From: CBDBJQ01 sp965206405
GTDB lineage: Bacteria; Pseudomonadota; Alphaproteobacteria; UBA8366
NCBI GenBank assembly: GCA_965206405.1
Contig: CBDBJQ010000006.1
Location: 1,550,001 to 1,614,000 of the forward strand
Reading direction: 5' to 3'
Length of the DNA stretch: 64,000 nucleotides
The notes under the pieces: model-generated
The model's database searches: none
Told to the model about the DNA's origin: nothing
Seen by the model: only the letters and a program-made list of their open reading frames with translations
Shown here: positions 53,419 through 61,979 of the stretch, one piece after another
Layout: each line of letters starts with the position of its first letter
Position numbering within the stretch: the stretch's first letter is position 1
Position numbers and translations under genes: made by a program

Positions 53419-54531
53419 ATGACGACGGGGACTGTTCTTGCGCTAGGACTGATGAGCGGAACCTCCGCCGACGGCATCGATGCCGCGCTGATCGAAACCG
53501 ATGGCCGATCCCGCTTCCAGCACATCGCCTTCCACGAACAGCCCTACAGCGATGCCTTCACCCGCCGCCTGCGCGATACTCTCGGCCGCACGACGCCGGA
53601 TACGGAGATGCGTACGGTCGAGCGCGACTTCACCGATCTCAACGCCAAAGCCGTCGCCACCGTTCTGGAGAAGGCAGGAATTTCCTATGCCCAGGTCGCG
53701 GTGGTCGGATTCCATGGTCACACGGTGCATCACGACCCGGCGCACGCAAAAACCTTGCAAATCGGTGACGGCGCTCGGCTTGCTGCGGCCTGCGGCATCG
53801 ACGTGGTCGGTGATTTCCGCAGCGCCGATATGGCGGCCGGTGGCGAAGGCGCACCGCTGGCACCGGTATTCCACAGGGTTCTCGCCGCCGGCATGGCACT
53901 GCCGCTCGCGGTCCTCAATATTGGCGGCGTCGCCAACCTGACATGGATCGGCGAAGACGAAACGCTGGTCGCCTTCGATACCGGGCCCGGCAACGCGCTA
54001 CTCGACGATTGGGTTTTCCAGCAAACCGGCGCTCGGTTTGATGAAAACGGCCAGTTGGCGGATCGTGGGCGCAGCGACGAGGCGGCTCTCGCCGCCCTGA
54101 TGGCCTCCGCTTATTTCGAAAGACCACCGCCGAAATCCCTGGATCGCAACGCTTTCGACATCTCGCCTGTCACCAGGCTCGATGCAGCCACCGGTGCTGC
54201 AACCCTGGTCCAGTTCACGGCTGCCGCCATAGCCCGGTCCCTCGACCACCTGCCCGCGCCGCCCAGGCAATGGCTGGTCACCGGCGGCGGCCGCCGGAAT
54301 CCGGCCCTCATGGCCAGGTTACGTGAGGCGCTCAACACCAGCATCGAGCCGGTAGAAACTGTCGGTTGGAACGGGGATGCCCTCGAGGCTCAGGCCTTTG
54401 GCTTTTTGGCGGCGCGCCACCTGGAGGGGCTGCCTATCAGTTTCCCGGAGACGACCGGCGCTACGCATCCCATCATCGGCGGTGTCCGGTTTCCAGCGGC
54501 GGGACAGGACGTCCAGGAGCGGGGCGTCTAG
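53419..54531 (+). CDS. anmK: anhydro-N-acetylmuramic acid kinase
   Basis: This 370-residue sugar kinase converts recycled 1,6-anhydroMurNAc to MurNAc-6-phosphate in cell-wall recycling. The N-terminal GLMSGTSADGIDAALIETDG (split: GLMSGTSADGID and AALIETDG) is diagnostic. VGFHGHTVHHDP, VLNIGGVANLTWIG and FDTGPGNALLDDW follow as expected. ATG 53419 matches the family N-terminus. The final codons and stop (54529-54531) lie inside the first unit of a 15-bp tandem repeat. Divergent from tyrS, the common alphaproteobacterial pairing. Confidence 0.96.
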   Translation: MTTGTVLALGLMSGTSADGIDAALIETDGRSRFQHIAFHEQPYSDAFTRRLRDTLGRTTPDTEMRTVERDFTDLNAKAVATVLEKAGISYAQVAVVGFHGHTVHHDPAHAKTLQIGDGARLAAACGIDVVGDFRSADMAAGGEGAPLAPVFHRVLAAGMALPLAVLNIGGVANLTWIGEDETLVAFDTGPGNALLDDWVFQQTGARFDENGQLADRGRSDEAALAALMASAYFERPPPKSLDRNAFDISPVTRLDAATGAATLVQFTAAAIARSLDHLPAPPRQWLVTGGGRRNPALMARLREALNTSIEPVETVGWNGDALEAQAFGFLAARHLEGLPISFPETTGATHPIIGGVRFPAAGQDVQERGV

Positions 54532-54591
54532 GAACGGGGCGTCTAGGAACGGGGCGTCTAGGAACGGGGCGTCTAGGAACGGGGGCGCCTA
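54516..54591. repeat. 15-bp tandem repeat carrying stop codons of both flanking genes
   Basis: Five units of GGAACGGGGCGTCTA (first unit GGAGC..., last unit with one extra G and GCGCC) run from 54516 to 54591. Junctions read CTAG, which contains TAG on both strands. The anmK stop is in unit 1 (54529-54531) and the opposing hydrolase stop in unit 5 (54589-54591). In the anmK frame the array repeats E-R-G-V-stop. Confidence 0.95.
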
Positions 54592-55233
54592 GCGAATCCC
54601 TTCAGCTGCCGAGAGGTAGTTTCCGATCTCGCCGGCCAGCCCGTCGAGATTGTTGGCAAAGAAATGGTCGGCACCCTCGACTTCCGTGTGCTTGATCTTA
54701 ATGTCCTGTTGCCGACGCAAGCGCTCGACCAGGCCCTGGATGGAATCGTTCGGCACGATTTCGTCTTTTGAACCCGACACAAACAATCCCGATGACGGGC
54801 ACGGATTGAGAAAGCCGAAATCATACATGCTGGCCGGGGTGGCCACGGAAACAAAGGCGGCAATCTCCGGCCGCCGCATCAGCAGCTGAAGGCCAATCCA
54901 GGCGCCGAAGGAGTACCCCGCCACCCAGCACCGGGACGTGTCGGGGCAATTGGCCTGCATCCAGTCGAGCGCCGTCGCTGCGTCCGCCAGCTCGCCTTCG
55001 CCATTGTTGAATTTTCCCTGCGAGCGCCCGACACCGCGAAAATTGAAACGCAGGCATGAAAAGCCCCGTCCCGCAAAGACCTTGTACAGCGTGTAGACAA
55101 CCTTGTTGTTCATCGTTCCACCATGCACCGGATGGGGATGGAGGATAACGACAATGGGAGCGTTGGTTTGCCGACTCAGGTTCAGTTTTCCCTCGAGGCG
55201 GCCTTCCGGCCCGTTGAAGATGACTTCAGGCAT
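54589..55233 (-). CDS. alpha/beta hydrolase
   Basis: This 214-residue small serine hydrolase has the nucleophile elbow VAGYSFGAWIGLQLL (G-x-S-x-G), the early HPHPVHGGTMNNKVV (oxyanion-region HPHP), FNFRGVGRSQG, Asp in GSKDEIVPND, and the catalytic His in EGADHFFANN. This pattern is that of the widespread YqiA/CocE-like alpha/beta hydrolases often annotated as lysophospholipase-like. ATG 55233 precedes the family N-terminus PEVIFNGPEGRLEG. It converges with anmK across the 15-bp repeat that provides its stop. Substrate unknown. Confidence 0.9.
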   Translation of the reverse strand: MPEVIFNGPEGRLEGKLNLSRQTNAPIVVILHPHPVHGGTMNNKVVYTLYKVFAGRGFSCLRFNFRGVGRSQGKFNNGEGELADAATALDWMQANCPDTSRCWVAGYSFGAWIGLQLLMRRPEIAAFVSVATPASMYDFGFLNPCPSSGLFVSGSKDEIVPNDSIQGLVERLRRQQDIKIKHTEVEGADHFFANNLDGLAGEIGNYLSAAEGIR

Positions 55234-55492
55234 TGATTTTCCGCAGTTCTGAACAGTTCTGGGTAATGATGCGCAAGCGATCTGGCAAAGACATCGCTTG
55301 AAAGAAACCACCCGAGCCGGACAGGAAAAATCGGGCGGTTTGTTTGACCGGCAACCACCGGCGCACCTATTCTTGGCACGATGAAAACGCTCCGGTGACG
55401 CTCAGGATATTCCGGAGTTCAATTGGGGCAATTTCCTACGGTTTCGGGACAAAGCCTCGCTTCCGCCGCTAGAGATGTAGGCGAAACGGCAG

Positions 55493-56353
55493 ATGTTCAA
55501 GGTATTGCGCGAAGATATCGCAGGCATCAAGGCCCGTGACCCGGCTGCCCGCTCGGGGCTGGAAATCGTGCTGTGCTATCCCGGCCTGCATGCGCTGATG
55601 CTGCACCGGCTCGCCCACTGGCTCTGGAAACACGGCTTCAAGCTCACCGCACGGCTGCTGGCGCTGTTCAGCCGCTTTCTCACCAACATCGAAATCCATC
55701 CTGCGGCGCCGATCGGCAAAAGTATGTTTATCGACCATGGCATCGGCACCGTGATCGGCGAGACAGCGGAAATCGGCGATCGAGTCACCCTGTACCAGGA
55801 CGTCACCCTCGGCGGCGTGTCCCCGGCTGTTGATTCCGACCAGCAACGCAACGTCAAGCGGCACCCCACGCTCAAGGACGACGTAATCGTTGGTTCCGGC
55901 GCCCAAATCCTCGGCCCCGTCATCGTCGGCCAGGGTGCCCGGGTCGGCGCCAATGCCGTCGTCACCAAAGACGTACCAGCCGGCATAACCGTCGTTGGCA
56001 TTCCCGGCCGAGCTGTGCCTCGCTCCGAAGGGGATATCGCGAGTCAGTTTTCTCCCTATGGAACCCCGCTCGGCGACCTTCCGGACCCGACCGTCCAGAC
56101 AATCGAAACCTTGCGGGGCCAGATCGAGACGCTGCAGAGGCAGGTCACCAGCCTGCATACCCATATCGATGCCATCGAAGCGGAACACGCTCGCCCGGCG
56201 TCTGACACGGCATCTGGTGCGGTACCAGGCGCAGCACCAGACGCAGCACCAGACGCAGCACCAGACGCAGCACCAGGCGTTCTGGAAGCAGATTCCGACC
56301 CTGCCGATAACGGCCACACCGACAACGACAAAGTCACCGCATACAGGAGGTGA
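55493..56353 (+). CDS. cysE: serine O-acetyltransferase
   Basis: This 286-residue enzyme makes O-acetylserine from serine and acetyl-CoA for cysteine synthesis. A short N-terminal helical domain (FKVLREDIAGIKARDPAARS) is followed by the left-handed beta-helix with hexapeptide repeats: IDHGIGTVIGETAEIGDRVTLYQ (pieces IDHGIGTVIGE and TAEIGDRV), GGVSPAV and RHPTLKDDVIVGSGAQILG. The last 45 residues are a tail with A-P-D-A repeats from a 12-bp tandem repeat, following a coiled-coil-like stretch (about 205-235). It is followed 58 bp later by the cysteine desulfurase gene. Confidence 0.94.
   Translation: MFKVLREDIAGIKARDPAARSGLEIVLCYPGLHALMLHRLAHWLWKHGFKLTARLLALFSRFLTNIEIHPAAPIGKSMFIDHGIGTVIGETAEIGDRVTLYQDVTLGGVSPAVDSDQQRNVKRHPTLKDDVIVGSGAQILGPVIVGQGARVGANAVVTKDVPAGITVVGIPGRAVPRSEGDIASQFSPYGTPLGDLPDPTVQTIETLRGQIETLQRQVTSLHTHIDAIEAEHARPASDTASGAVPGAAPDAAPDAAPDAAPGVLEADSDPADNGHTDNDKVTAYRR
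56231..56278. repeat. 12-bp tandem repeat, four copies, in the cysE 3' end
   Basis: GCAGCACCAGAC occurs at 56231-56242, 56243-56254 and 56255-56266, with GCAGCACCAGGC at 56267-56278. In frame it encodes the A-P-D-A repeats of the CysE tail. Confidence 0.95.
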
Positions 56354-56411
56354 CCGCCCAGCGGTCCCTCTCGGCCCGGTCTGCGTACACCCCGCCGCGG
56401 CGACACGGATC

Positions 56412-57533
56412 ATGACCATCTATCTCGACTACAACGCCAGCGCACCAGTCCTTGAAGAGGCGCTCGAAGCAACGACGGAAGCACTCCGGGAATGCGGCAA
56501 TCCTTCTTCGGTCCACGCTCGCGGACGCGCTGCCCGCGGGTATGTCGAACAGGCTCGCCGGGAAATCGCCGAACTCCTTGGCGTCAATCCCTCGAACGTG
56601 ATTTTCACCAGTGGCGCCACCGAGGCCAACGTGCTGGCTTTGCGGGTCAGTGGCCGCAGCCGCATATTCGCATCGGCAATCGAACACGCCTCAATCCTAC
56701 AGGCCGTCCCGGAAAGCCATCAGTTTCCGGTCACGCCCGGGGGAACCGTCGATTGCCTGGGTGCTGCCGCCCTGCTCGGCAACGACTGCCGAGACACGAT
56801 CGTTTCGGTGATGGCAGCGAACAACGAAACCGGCGTTATCCAGCCCGTCCAGGAAATAGCGGCCATCGCGCATGAGCGCGGTGCCTTCGTCCACTGCGAC
56901 GCCGTGCAGGCGGTTGGCCGGATTGACTGTGACATGAAGCACATGGGCGTTGATATGCTCAGCCTGTCGGCCCACAAGATCGGCGGCCCGAAGGGCGCCG
57001 GCGCCCTCATCCTTGCCGATGATATGCAACTCGAGCCTTTGCTGCGGGGCGGCGGACAGGAACGGGGGCAACGCGCTGGCACCGAAAACATTGCCGGCAT
57101 AGCCGGCTTTGGCGCCGCAGCGCACTGGGTCAGGACACACCGCTCCAAGATGGAAAACACCCGCTGTCTTGTGGCCCGGCTTGAGAACCGCATCAACGAC
57201 ATATCATCCGGCGTGAAAATCTTCGGAAGCGATATGCCGCGCCTGCCCAACACCAGCTGTTTCGCGATTTCTTCCCTCGACGCCGAGACCCAGGTCATCG
57301 GGCTTGATCTAGCCGATATTGCCGTCAGTTCCGGCGCTGCCTGTTCATCCGGCAAAATCGCCGACAGTCATGTCCTCAGGGCCATGGGTGTTGGACGGGA
57401 ACTGTCCGCAAATGCCATCCGGGTGAGTTTCGGTCCAGCCAACACCGAAGCCGACGTCGATCAGTTCATCAAGGCCTGGGGAGATCTCTGCCATGCATCG
57501 GGCGCCCCCGGACATGAAAATGTCGGGACATGA
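56412..57533 (+). CDS. cysteine desulfurase (NifS/IscS family)
   Basis: This 373-residue PLP enzyme releases sulfur from cysteine for Fe-S clusters and thio-modifications. It has the N-terminal YLDYNASAPV, the FTSGATEANVLAL helix, VHCDAVQAVGRID, PLP-Lys in SLSAHKIGGPKG, and the catalytic Cys loop AVSSGAACSSGKIADSHVL. ATG 56412 matches the family N-terminus; the long upstream frame is antiphase to cysE. It sits between cysE (which supplies the cysteine precursor) and a 2Fe-2S ferredoxin, so an Fe-S assembly role is likely. It might also serve MnmA or selenium delivery. Confidence 0.93.
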   Translation: MTIYLDYNASAPVLEEALEATTEALRECGNPSSVHARGRAARGYVEQARREIAELLGVNPSNVIFTSGATEANVLALRVSGRSRIFASAIEHASILQAVPESHQFPVTPGGTVDCLGAAALLGNDCRDTIVSVMAANNETGVIQPVQEIAAIAHERGAFVHCDAVQAVGRIDCDMKHMGVDMLSLSAHKIGGPKGAGALILADDMQLEPLLRGGGQERGQRAGTENIAGIAGFGAAAHWVRTHRSKMENTRCLVARLENRINDISSGVKIFGSDMPRLPNTSCFAISSLDAETQVIGLDLADIAVSSGAACSSGKIADSHVLRAMGVGRELSANAIRVSFGPANTEADVDQFIKAWGDLCHASGAPGHENVGT

Positions 57534-57575
57534 AGGCGCCGGGGGCATCAAGGCGCCGGGCATCAAGGCGTGGGC
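57529..57575. repeat. imperfect 15-17 bp tandem repeat at the desulfurase-ferredoxin junction
   Basis: Units CATGAAGGCGCCGGGGG, CATCAAGGCGCCGGG and CATCAAGGCGTGGGC lie end to end. The stop of the desulfurase (57531-57533) is in the first unit, and the ferredoxin ATG lies 12 bp beyond the array. Confidence 0.85.
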
Positions 57576-57586
57576 GTGAGGCGGCA

Positions 57587-57919
57587 ATGCAGAAAATGAC
57601 CTTCGTCCGGCCGGATGGAAAACAGCTTACCGTGGACGCCCCGGAAGGACGTTCAGTGATGCGGATCGCTCAGGAGAATGGCATCGACATAGAAGGCGCC
57701 TGCGAGGGCATGATGGCCTGCGGAACCTGCCATGTCATCGTTGAGCCAGGATGGGCGTCAAAACTGCCTGTATCCAGTGAGGAAGAGCGGGACATGCTCG
57801 ATCTGATGACCGACCTTACCCGAACCTCGCGTCTCGCCTGCCAGATCATGATGATGCCGGAACTCGACGGACTTGTGGTCGGCTTGCCGGTGGAAGTGCG
57901 CAACATCCTGCTGGACTGA
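57587..57919 (+). CDS. 2Fe-2S ferredoxin, adrenodoxin/Fdx type
   Basis: This 110-residue plant/vertebrate-type ferredoxin has ligands C-x5-C-x2-C ... C in GACEGMMACGTCHV and SRLACQI, the spacing of ISC-type (adrenodoxin-like) ferredoxins. The family ending LDGLVVGLPVE is clear. The ATG at 57587 follows GAGGCGGCA. It supplies electrons for Fe-S cluster assembly, which fits the adjacent cysteine desulfurase. Confidence 0.93.
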   Translation: MQKMTFVRPDGKQLTVDAPEGRSVMRIAQENGIDIEGACEGMMACGTCHVIVEPGWASKLPVSSEEERDMLDLMTDLTRTSRLACQIMMMPELDGLVVGLPVEVRNILLD

Positions 57920-58000
57920 GGCGTCCCGTCGGGCTGAAGGATCCGCTCAAGGCGCCCTAACCTCTCAAGGGGTCGCTGGATTGCTCGCTGAAGGAGTCAG

Positions 58001-58339
58001 TCAGTCGGAGAGCGCGGCCAGAGCCTTCGCCCGGGTGTCGTTGATCGAGAGAATCTGGTCGAAACCGCTGACCTTGAAGACCTCGTGAATGTGCTCGGAA
58101 ATGGCGCACAGTTCGAGTTTCGAGGAACGCTTCTTCAGGTCTTTAGCAATCACCAGAATGGCACGGAGGCCGGCGCTGCTGATGTAGTTGAGATGCGAAA
58201 AATCGATCACGACATCGTCGACGCCAGTGCCGATCTGTTCAAGTATCTGCTCTTCAAATTCCCTCGCATTGGTGCCGTCAATACGCCCGTCAAGCAAAAC
58301 AATCAGGGTGTTTCCCTCTTTCTCGGTAGAGAATTGCAT
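58001..58339 (-). CDS. STAS-domain anti-sigma factor antagonist
   Basis: This 112-residue single STAS domain of the SpoIIAA/RsbV type has the phosphorylatable Ser in the loop FSHLNYISSAGLRAIL (S54 or S55) and the preceding VVIDFS strand. Such proteins bind an anti-sigma kinase when unphosphorylated and are reset by a PP2C (SpoIIE) phosphatase. Both partner domains are encoded in the fusion protein at 61949-63643 on the same strand, 3.6 kb upstream. A 188-bp gap separates it from the histidine kinase stop, so it may be cotranscribed or have its own promoter. Confidence 0.9.
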   Translation of the reverse strand: MQFSTEKEGNTLIVLLDGRIDGTNAREFEEQILEQIGTGVDDVVIDFSHLNYISSAGLRAILVIAKDLKKRSSKLELCAISEHIHEVFKVSGFDQILSINDTRAKALAALSD

Positions 58340-58527
58340 GAGCGTAGCTCCTCGAACGGCGGCGATATCAAACCCCGGATCAATCCAGGGGCAAACCCCG
58401 ACGCGAATTCGGGATTATATCTTCAACCCAGAGCGTATGGCACCGCACCAAGGCGTATAATGCCACAAGATGTGGTCGACTTGGAAGGATAGGCGCATCC
58501 ACCTTTCTCGGCAAGCCATCGGGCCGT

Positions 58528-60750
58528 TTACTCGGCCACATCCCGTGTAGCCGGTTCCTGTGCCGAAGCCGGTGCCTGACCGACTCCCTCTGCATTGATC
58601 GGGCCGCTTCGCGGCAACGAAACGGTCATCTCCGTATATTCCCCCTCGACACTGTCGACGCTGATGTCGCCACCATGACGTCTGACGATATCGAACACCA
58701 TCGACAGGCCGAGGCCGGTGCCCTCGCCTGTCGGTTTGGTGGTGAAGAAGGGTTGGAAAATCTTCTTCTTGGCGTCTTCAGAAATCCCCGACCCGTTGTC
58801 ATGCATCACAATCTTCACCATGTCACCATCGGCCGCAGTCGAGATATGGACTACCGGGCGGTAATCGGATTCTTTCGTTTCAGCCCGCTTCTCGTTGACG
58901 GCATAACAGGCGTTGGTTGCTAGATTGAGGATAACCCGGCTCAAATCCTGAGCCGCGCCGCGGATCGTGCCAGCTTCCGGGCTGAAATTCGACTCCAGGG
59001 CGATGTTGAACTCCGGGTCCCGGGCCCGAATACCGTGATAGGCGAGATTCATGTACTCCTCGGCGAGAATGTTAACGTCCACATCCTCAATCTGGCCGGC
59101 CTCATCGCGGGTGTGCGACAGCATGCCGTTCACGATGCGGTCGGCGCGCTGCCCGTGCTCGCGAATCTTGGATAGATTTCCCTCCAGGGTAACGACGAGA
59201 TCCTCAGCATTCTCGCGGATTTCTTCAGGCATCGACGCCCCCAAATTTTCATGAATTTCACGGATCTCGCCGGTCAGTTCGACCGACAATTCGGAGAAGT
59301 TGTTCACAAAGTTGAGAGGGTTCTTGATTTCGTGCGCGACGCCGGCCGTCAGCTGCCCGAGCGCGGCCAGTTTCTCCTGCACCACGATCTGGTCTTGCGC
59401 GGCCTTCAAATCGGAAAGCGCGCCTTCGAGTTCGACGTTCTTGTCCTGGACCTCTGTTGCCAGTTTCTCGACGAGGTTCAACCGCTGAACCTCGAGGGCG
59501 TGCCGGCGAAACACTTCCAGTGCTTCGCTCATATCTGTGATTTCGTCCTGACCGTTGACCGCCACCGGCACCTCGAGATCGCCGCCAGCCATCTGCCGCA
59601 TCGACTCCGCGATACCGAGGAGACGGCGGACCAGGACCCGACCAACAAAAAGCCAACCGATCAAAACAGCGCCGACGATGGCGAGCACGATCAGGGCGAC
59701 GAGCACCACCTGGCTTAACTGGGCGATCCTTTGGGAGGCCATCGTCGCCTCGTCGGCGGCGATCCGGGCACCGATGACGATGTTCTCCCCAGCCGACACG
59801 AGTTGGCTGCCGACTTCCTGGTGGCGGGCAACGATGGCACTTTGCGATTCGGCGATCTGGAGTTCCTTTCGCCTTTGAGCAAAGGCGCCGGTCGGGCCAT
59901 TTCCGAGCTGCTCCATCCGCTCGATCAACGCACCGGTTTTCGCGACAATGCCGATCTCTCCAAGTCGCGGCACGGCACGCCGCATGGTTCTGACCAGTGC
60001 ATTGAAGCGCTCCTGGATCGTCTGGATTTCGCTGGCGTTTCTCGCGCCCAGAGCCTCGGCCAGCAGCGAGGAGCCGAGATTGCTTTGCGCCTCGAGAGTC
60101 AGGAGATCGCGATAGATGAACAGGGAGTCACCCTCGAGACGCCGCTTGACCGATACCGGCGTTTCACTGAGATCCCGAATCCCGGTAACCAGATAGAAGA
60201 ACTCGTTGTCGATCGCTGCCAGCAGGTTTCCGCTGATCTCTTGGCGGATACCTGCCATATCGGCCTCGATCTTCTTGCGGGCCTCGGCCGCATTCAGCCT
60301 GGCCCCGGCCGAATACTGCAGTTCGTCGAGATTTGCCGCCAGGATCGTAGCCAGACGATCAGCGTTCTGGAAGCGCTCTTGGGAATCGAGATTTAGCCGT
60401 GTGATCGCCGTATCCAGGGCCTCGCGTTCTTTCCCGATGCCGGAGATCATTTGCGCCAACTCGTCCTGCGACAGGGCAGCACGCAGGCGCGCTGCCGCGG
60501 CGGTCAGCTCGGAACTGGCATCAGCCACGGAGAAGGCGGTGGACATGGCCGGGATGCTCTCCTGGCCCACGCGGCGCTGAAAATCACCGATGTAGACAAA
60601 GCCGGTCCAGGCAACGCCCCCCGCAAGAGCGGTGAGCACCACAGCACCACCAAGGCCCAGATATATCTTGGTCGCAATGCCGCCGCGCCTGAAAATCACT
60701 GCGAAACGGCCCTCTCCGCCTGGTTGGCTTGCCGGCTGCCGGTTCGTCAT
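58528..60750 (-). CDS. membrane sensor histidine kinase with long periplasmic helical domain and HAMP
   Basis: This 740-residue kinase has TM1 (about 29-51), a long helical periplasmic region (52-345), TM2 (about 347-369), HAMP (about 370-425) and a coiled coil (425-462). The dimerisation/phospho-acceptor helix is GVAHEIKNPLNFVNNF (H473). The HATPase has the N box (NLATNACYAV), DNGSGIS and GEGTGLGLSM. No receiver domain is attached. Its start overlaps the preceding periplasmic binding-protein gene by 4 bp, implying that the two work together: the binding protein senses a ligand and the kinase's periplasmic domain reads it. Confidence 0.92.
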   Translation of the reverse strand: MTNRQPASQPGGEGRFAVIFRRGGIATKIYLGLGGAVVLTALAGGVAWTGFVYIGDFQRRVGQESIPAMSTAFSVADASSELTAAAARLRAALSQDELAQMISGIGKEREALDTAITRLNLDSQERFQNADRLATILAANLDELQYSAGARLNAAEARKKIEADMAGIRQEISGNLLAAIDNEFFYLVTGIRDLSETPVSVKRRLEGDSLFIYRDLLTLEAQSNLGSSLLAEALGARNASEIQTIQERFNALVRTMRRAVPRLGEIGIVAKTGALIERMEQLGNGPTGAFAQRRKELQIAESQSAIVARHQEVGSQLVSAGENIVIGARIAADEATMASQRIAQLSQVVLVALIVLAIVGAVLIGWLFVGRVLVRRLLGIAESMRQMAGGDLEVPVAVNGQDEITDMSEALEVFRRHALEVQRLNLVEKLATEVQDKNVELEGALSDLKAAQDQIVVQEKLAALGQLTAGVAHEIKNPLNFVNNFSELSVELTGEIREIHENLGASMPEEIRENAEDLVVTLEGNLSKIREHGQRADRIVNGMLSHTRDEAGQIEDVDVNILAEEYMNLAYHGIRARDPEFNIALESNFSPEAGTIRGAAQDLSRVILNLATNACYAVNEKRAETKESDYRPVVHISTAADGDMVKIVMHDNGSGISEDAKKKIFQPFFTTKPTGEGTGLGLSMVFDIVRRHGGDISVDSVEGEYTEMTVSLPRSGPINAEGVGQAPASAQEPATRDVAE

Positions 60751-61979
60751 CGCGTCCGCGCACCACGCTGCTCGAGGCGGGTCGTCGGGCGGAACTGTCC
60801 CTTTTCGTCAATCACAGTCATGTACACCCGATCAAGACCTTGATTGTCGTTGGTGTCGTAGTGCATCTCGAGATTCCCGAGATCAATGCGCTTGCGTTCC
60901 CTGAGCGTCGAGAAAAAGGCCTTCCTGGTGACGTTGGGACCCATCTCCTCGAGAACCCAGACAGCGAGACGGCCGGCGATGTAGCCCTCAAGAGAGATGA
61001 AATCGGGCCGGGCGCCGGCATCAAGAGCCTTGAGTGCCTTTTGATATTGCGCCACGAGAGGCAGGGTCAGATCTTCCGGAAACGGCACAACCTGGGTGAC
61101 GTAGACGCCGGCGCCGTCCTGGCCGAGTTCGCGAGGTAGCGCGGAGCTGCCGCCAAAGGAAATGCTGATAAAGACCGGATTGAAGTCAATCCGGCGGGAC
61201 CAGCGCACAAAGGCCGCCGTTGGTGCATAGGTGCCAACCATCACAACGGCTTGTGGCTTGTGGCGGAAGATATCGAGCACCGCAGTCCGCACGGCCACGG
61301 TATTCCGGGAATAGCTACCCACAGCGCGAAGGCGCAGATTCTGTCGGGCCATCGCCTGGCGAAGGCTGGTCAGCCCCGCAATGCCATATGAATCGTCCTG
61401 ATGCAGGATGCCGATCTGGTCAATGTCGAGATCCTTAGCGAGGCGGGTCACCATTTCCGCGGCTTCCTGGGCGTAGGACGCGCGAATGTTGACGACAAAC
61501 GGATTCTCCCGCAGGAATTTAGCTCCCGTGAACGGCCCGATATAGGGCACCCCGGCACTCGAGAAGATCGGGGCGACGGCCTTTGATGTCGGCGTGCCAA
61601 CGCCGCCAATCAAGGCAAAAACCTTCTCCTTCTCGATCAGGCGCCGGGTGTTCGCGATGGCTGCATCCGGCTCATAGAAATCGTTGAGTGAAATCAGCTC
61701 CAGCGACCTGCCGTGGATTCCTCCCCTGGCATTCGCCTCCCGGAAAGCTGCAAGCACACCGGTTCGCATGCCGGCGCCAAGCGCCCGGGCCGGGCCCTCG
61801 AGAGCTGCGGATTGGCCGAACAGGATGATCTGGTCCGACACCCCGGGGGCAGCCGAAACCGCCGGGGTGGCGGCAAACACCGGGGCAGCCGCCGCCAAGA
61901 CCAAACAGCACGCGCCCAGAATCTGCCTGGTCAAGCGCCGCCGCCGGATCAATCGATTTTCTTGGTCAGCGTCAGACAA
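60747..61979 (-). CDS. periplasmic ligand-binding protein, branched-chain amino acid/amide type
   Basis: This 410-residue type I periplasmic binding protein (Peripla_BP_6, LivJ/AmiC-like) has an N-terminal basic region, a signal segment (about 18-37; ILGACCLVLAAAAPVFA) and the family start ILFGQSAALEGPARALGAGMRTG (pieces GQSAALEGPARALG and GMRTG), FALIGGVGTPTSKAVAPIF and YIGPFTGA. No transporter genes accompany it. It overlaps the kinase gene by 4 bp and the fusion-phosphatase gene by 31 bp. It is therefore better read as a sensor subunit than as a transport component. Confidence 0.9.
   Translation of the reverse strand: MSDADQENRLIRRRRLTRQILGACCLVLAAAAPVFAATPAVSAAPGVSDQIILFGQSAALEGPARALGAGMRTGVLAAFREANARGGIHGRSLELISLNDFYEPDAAIANTRRLIEKEKVFALIGGVGTPTSKAVAPIFSSAGVPYIGPFTGAKFLRENPFVVNIRASYAQEAAEMVTRLAKDLDIDQIGILHQDDSYGIAGLTSLRQAMARQNLRLRAVGSYSRNTVAVRTAVLDIFRHKPQAVVMVGTYAPTAAFVRWSRRIDFNPVFISISFGGSSALPRELGQDGAGVYVTQVVPFPEDLTLPLVAQYQKALKALDAGARPDFISLEGYIAGRLAVWVLEEMGPNVTRKAFFSTLRERKRIDLGNLEMHYDTNDNQGLDRVYMTVIDEKGQFRPTTRLEQRGARTR

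Noticed and set aside
54516..54591. 15-bp array as a CRISPR
   Set aside because: Units are directly adjacent with no spacers and are too short; it is a minisatellite.
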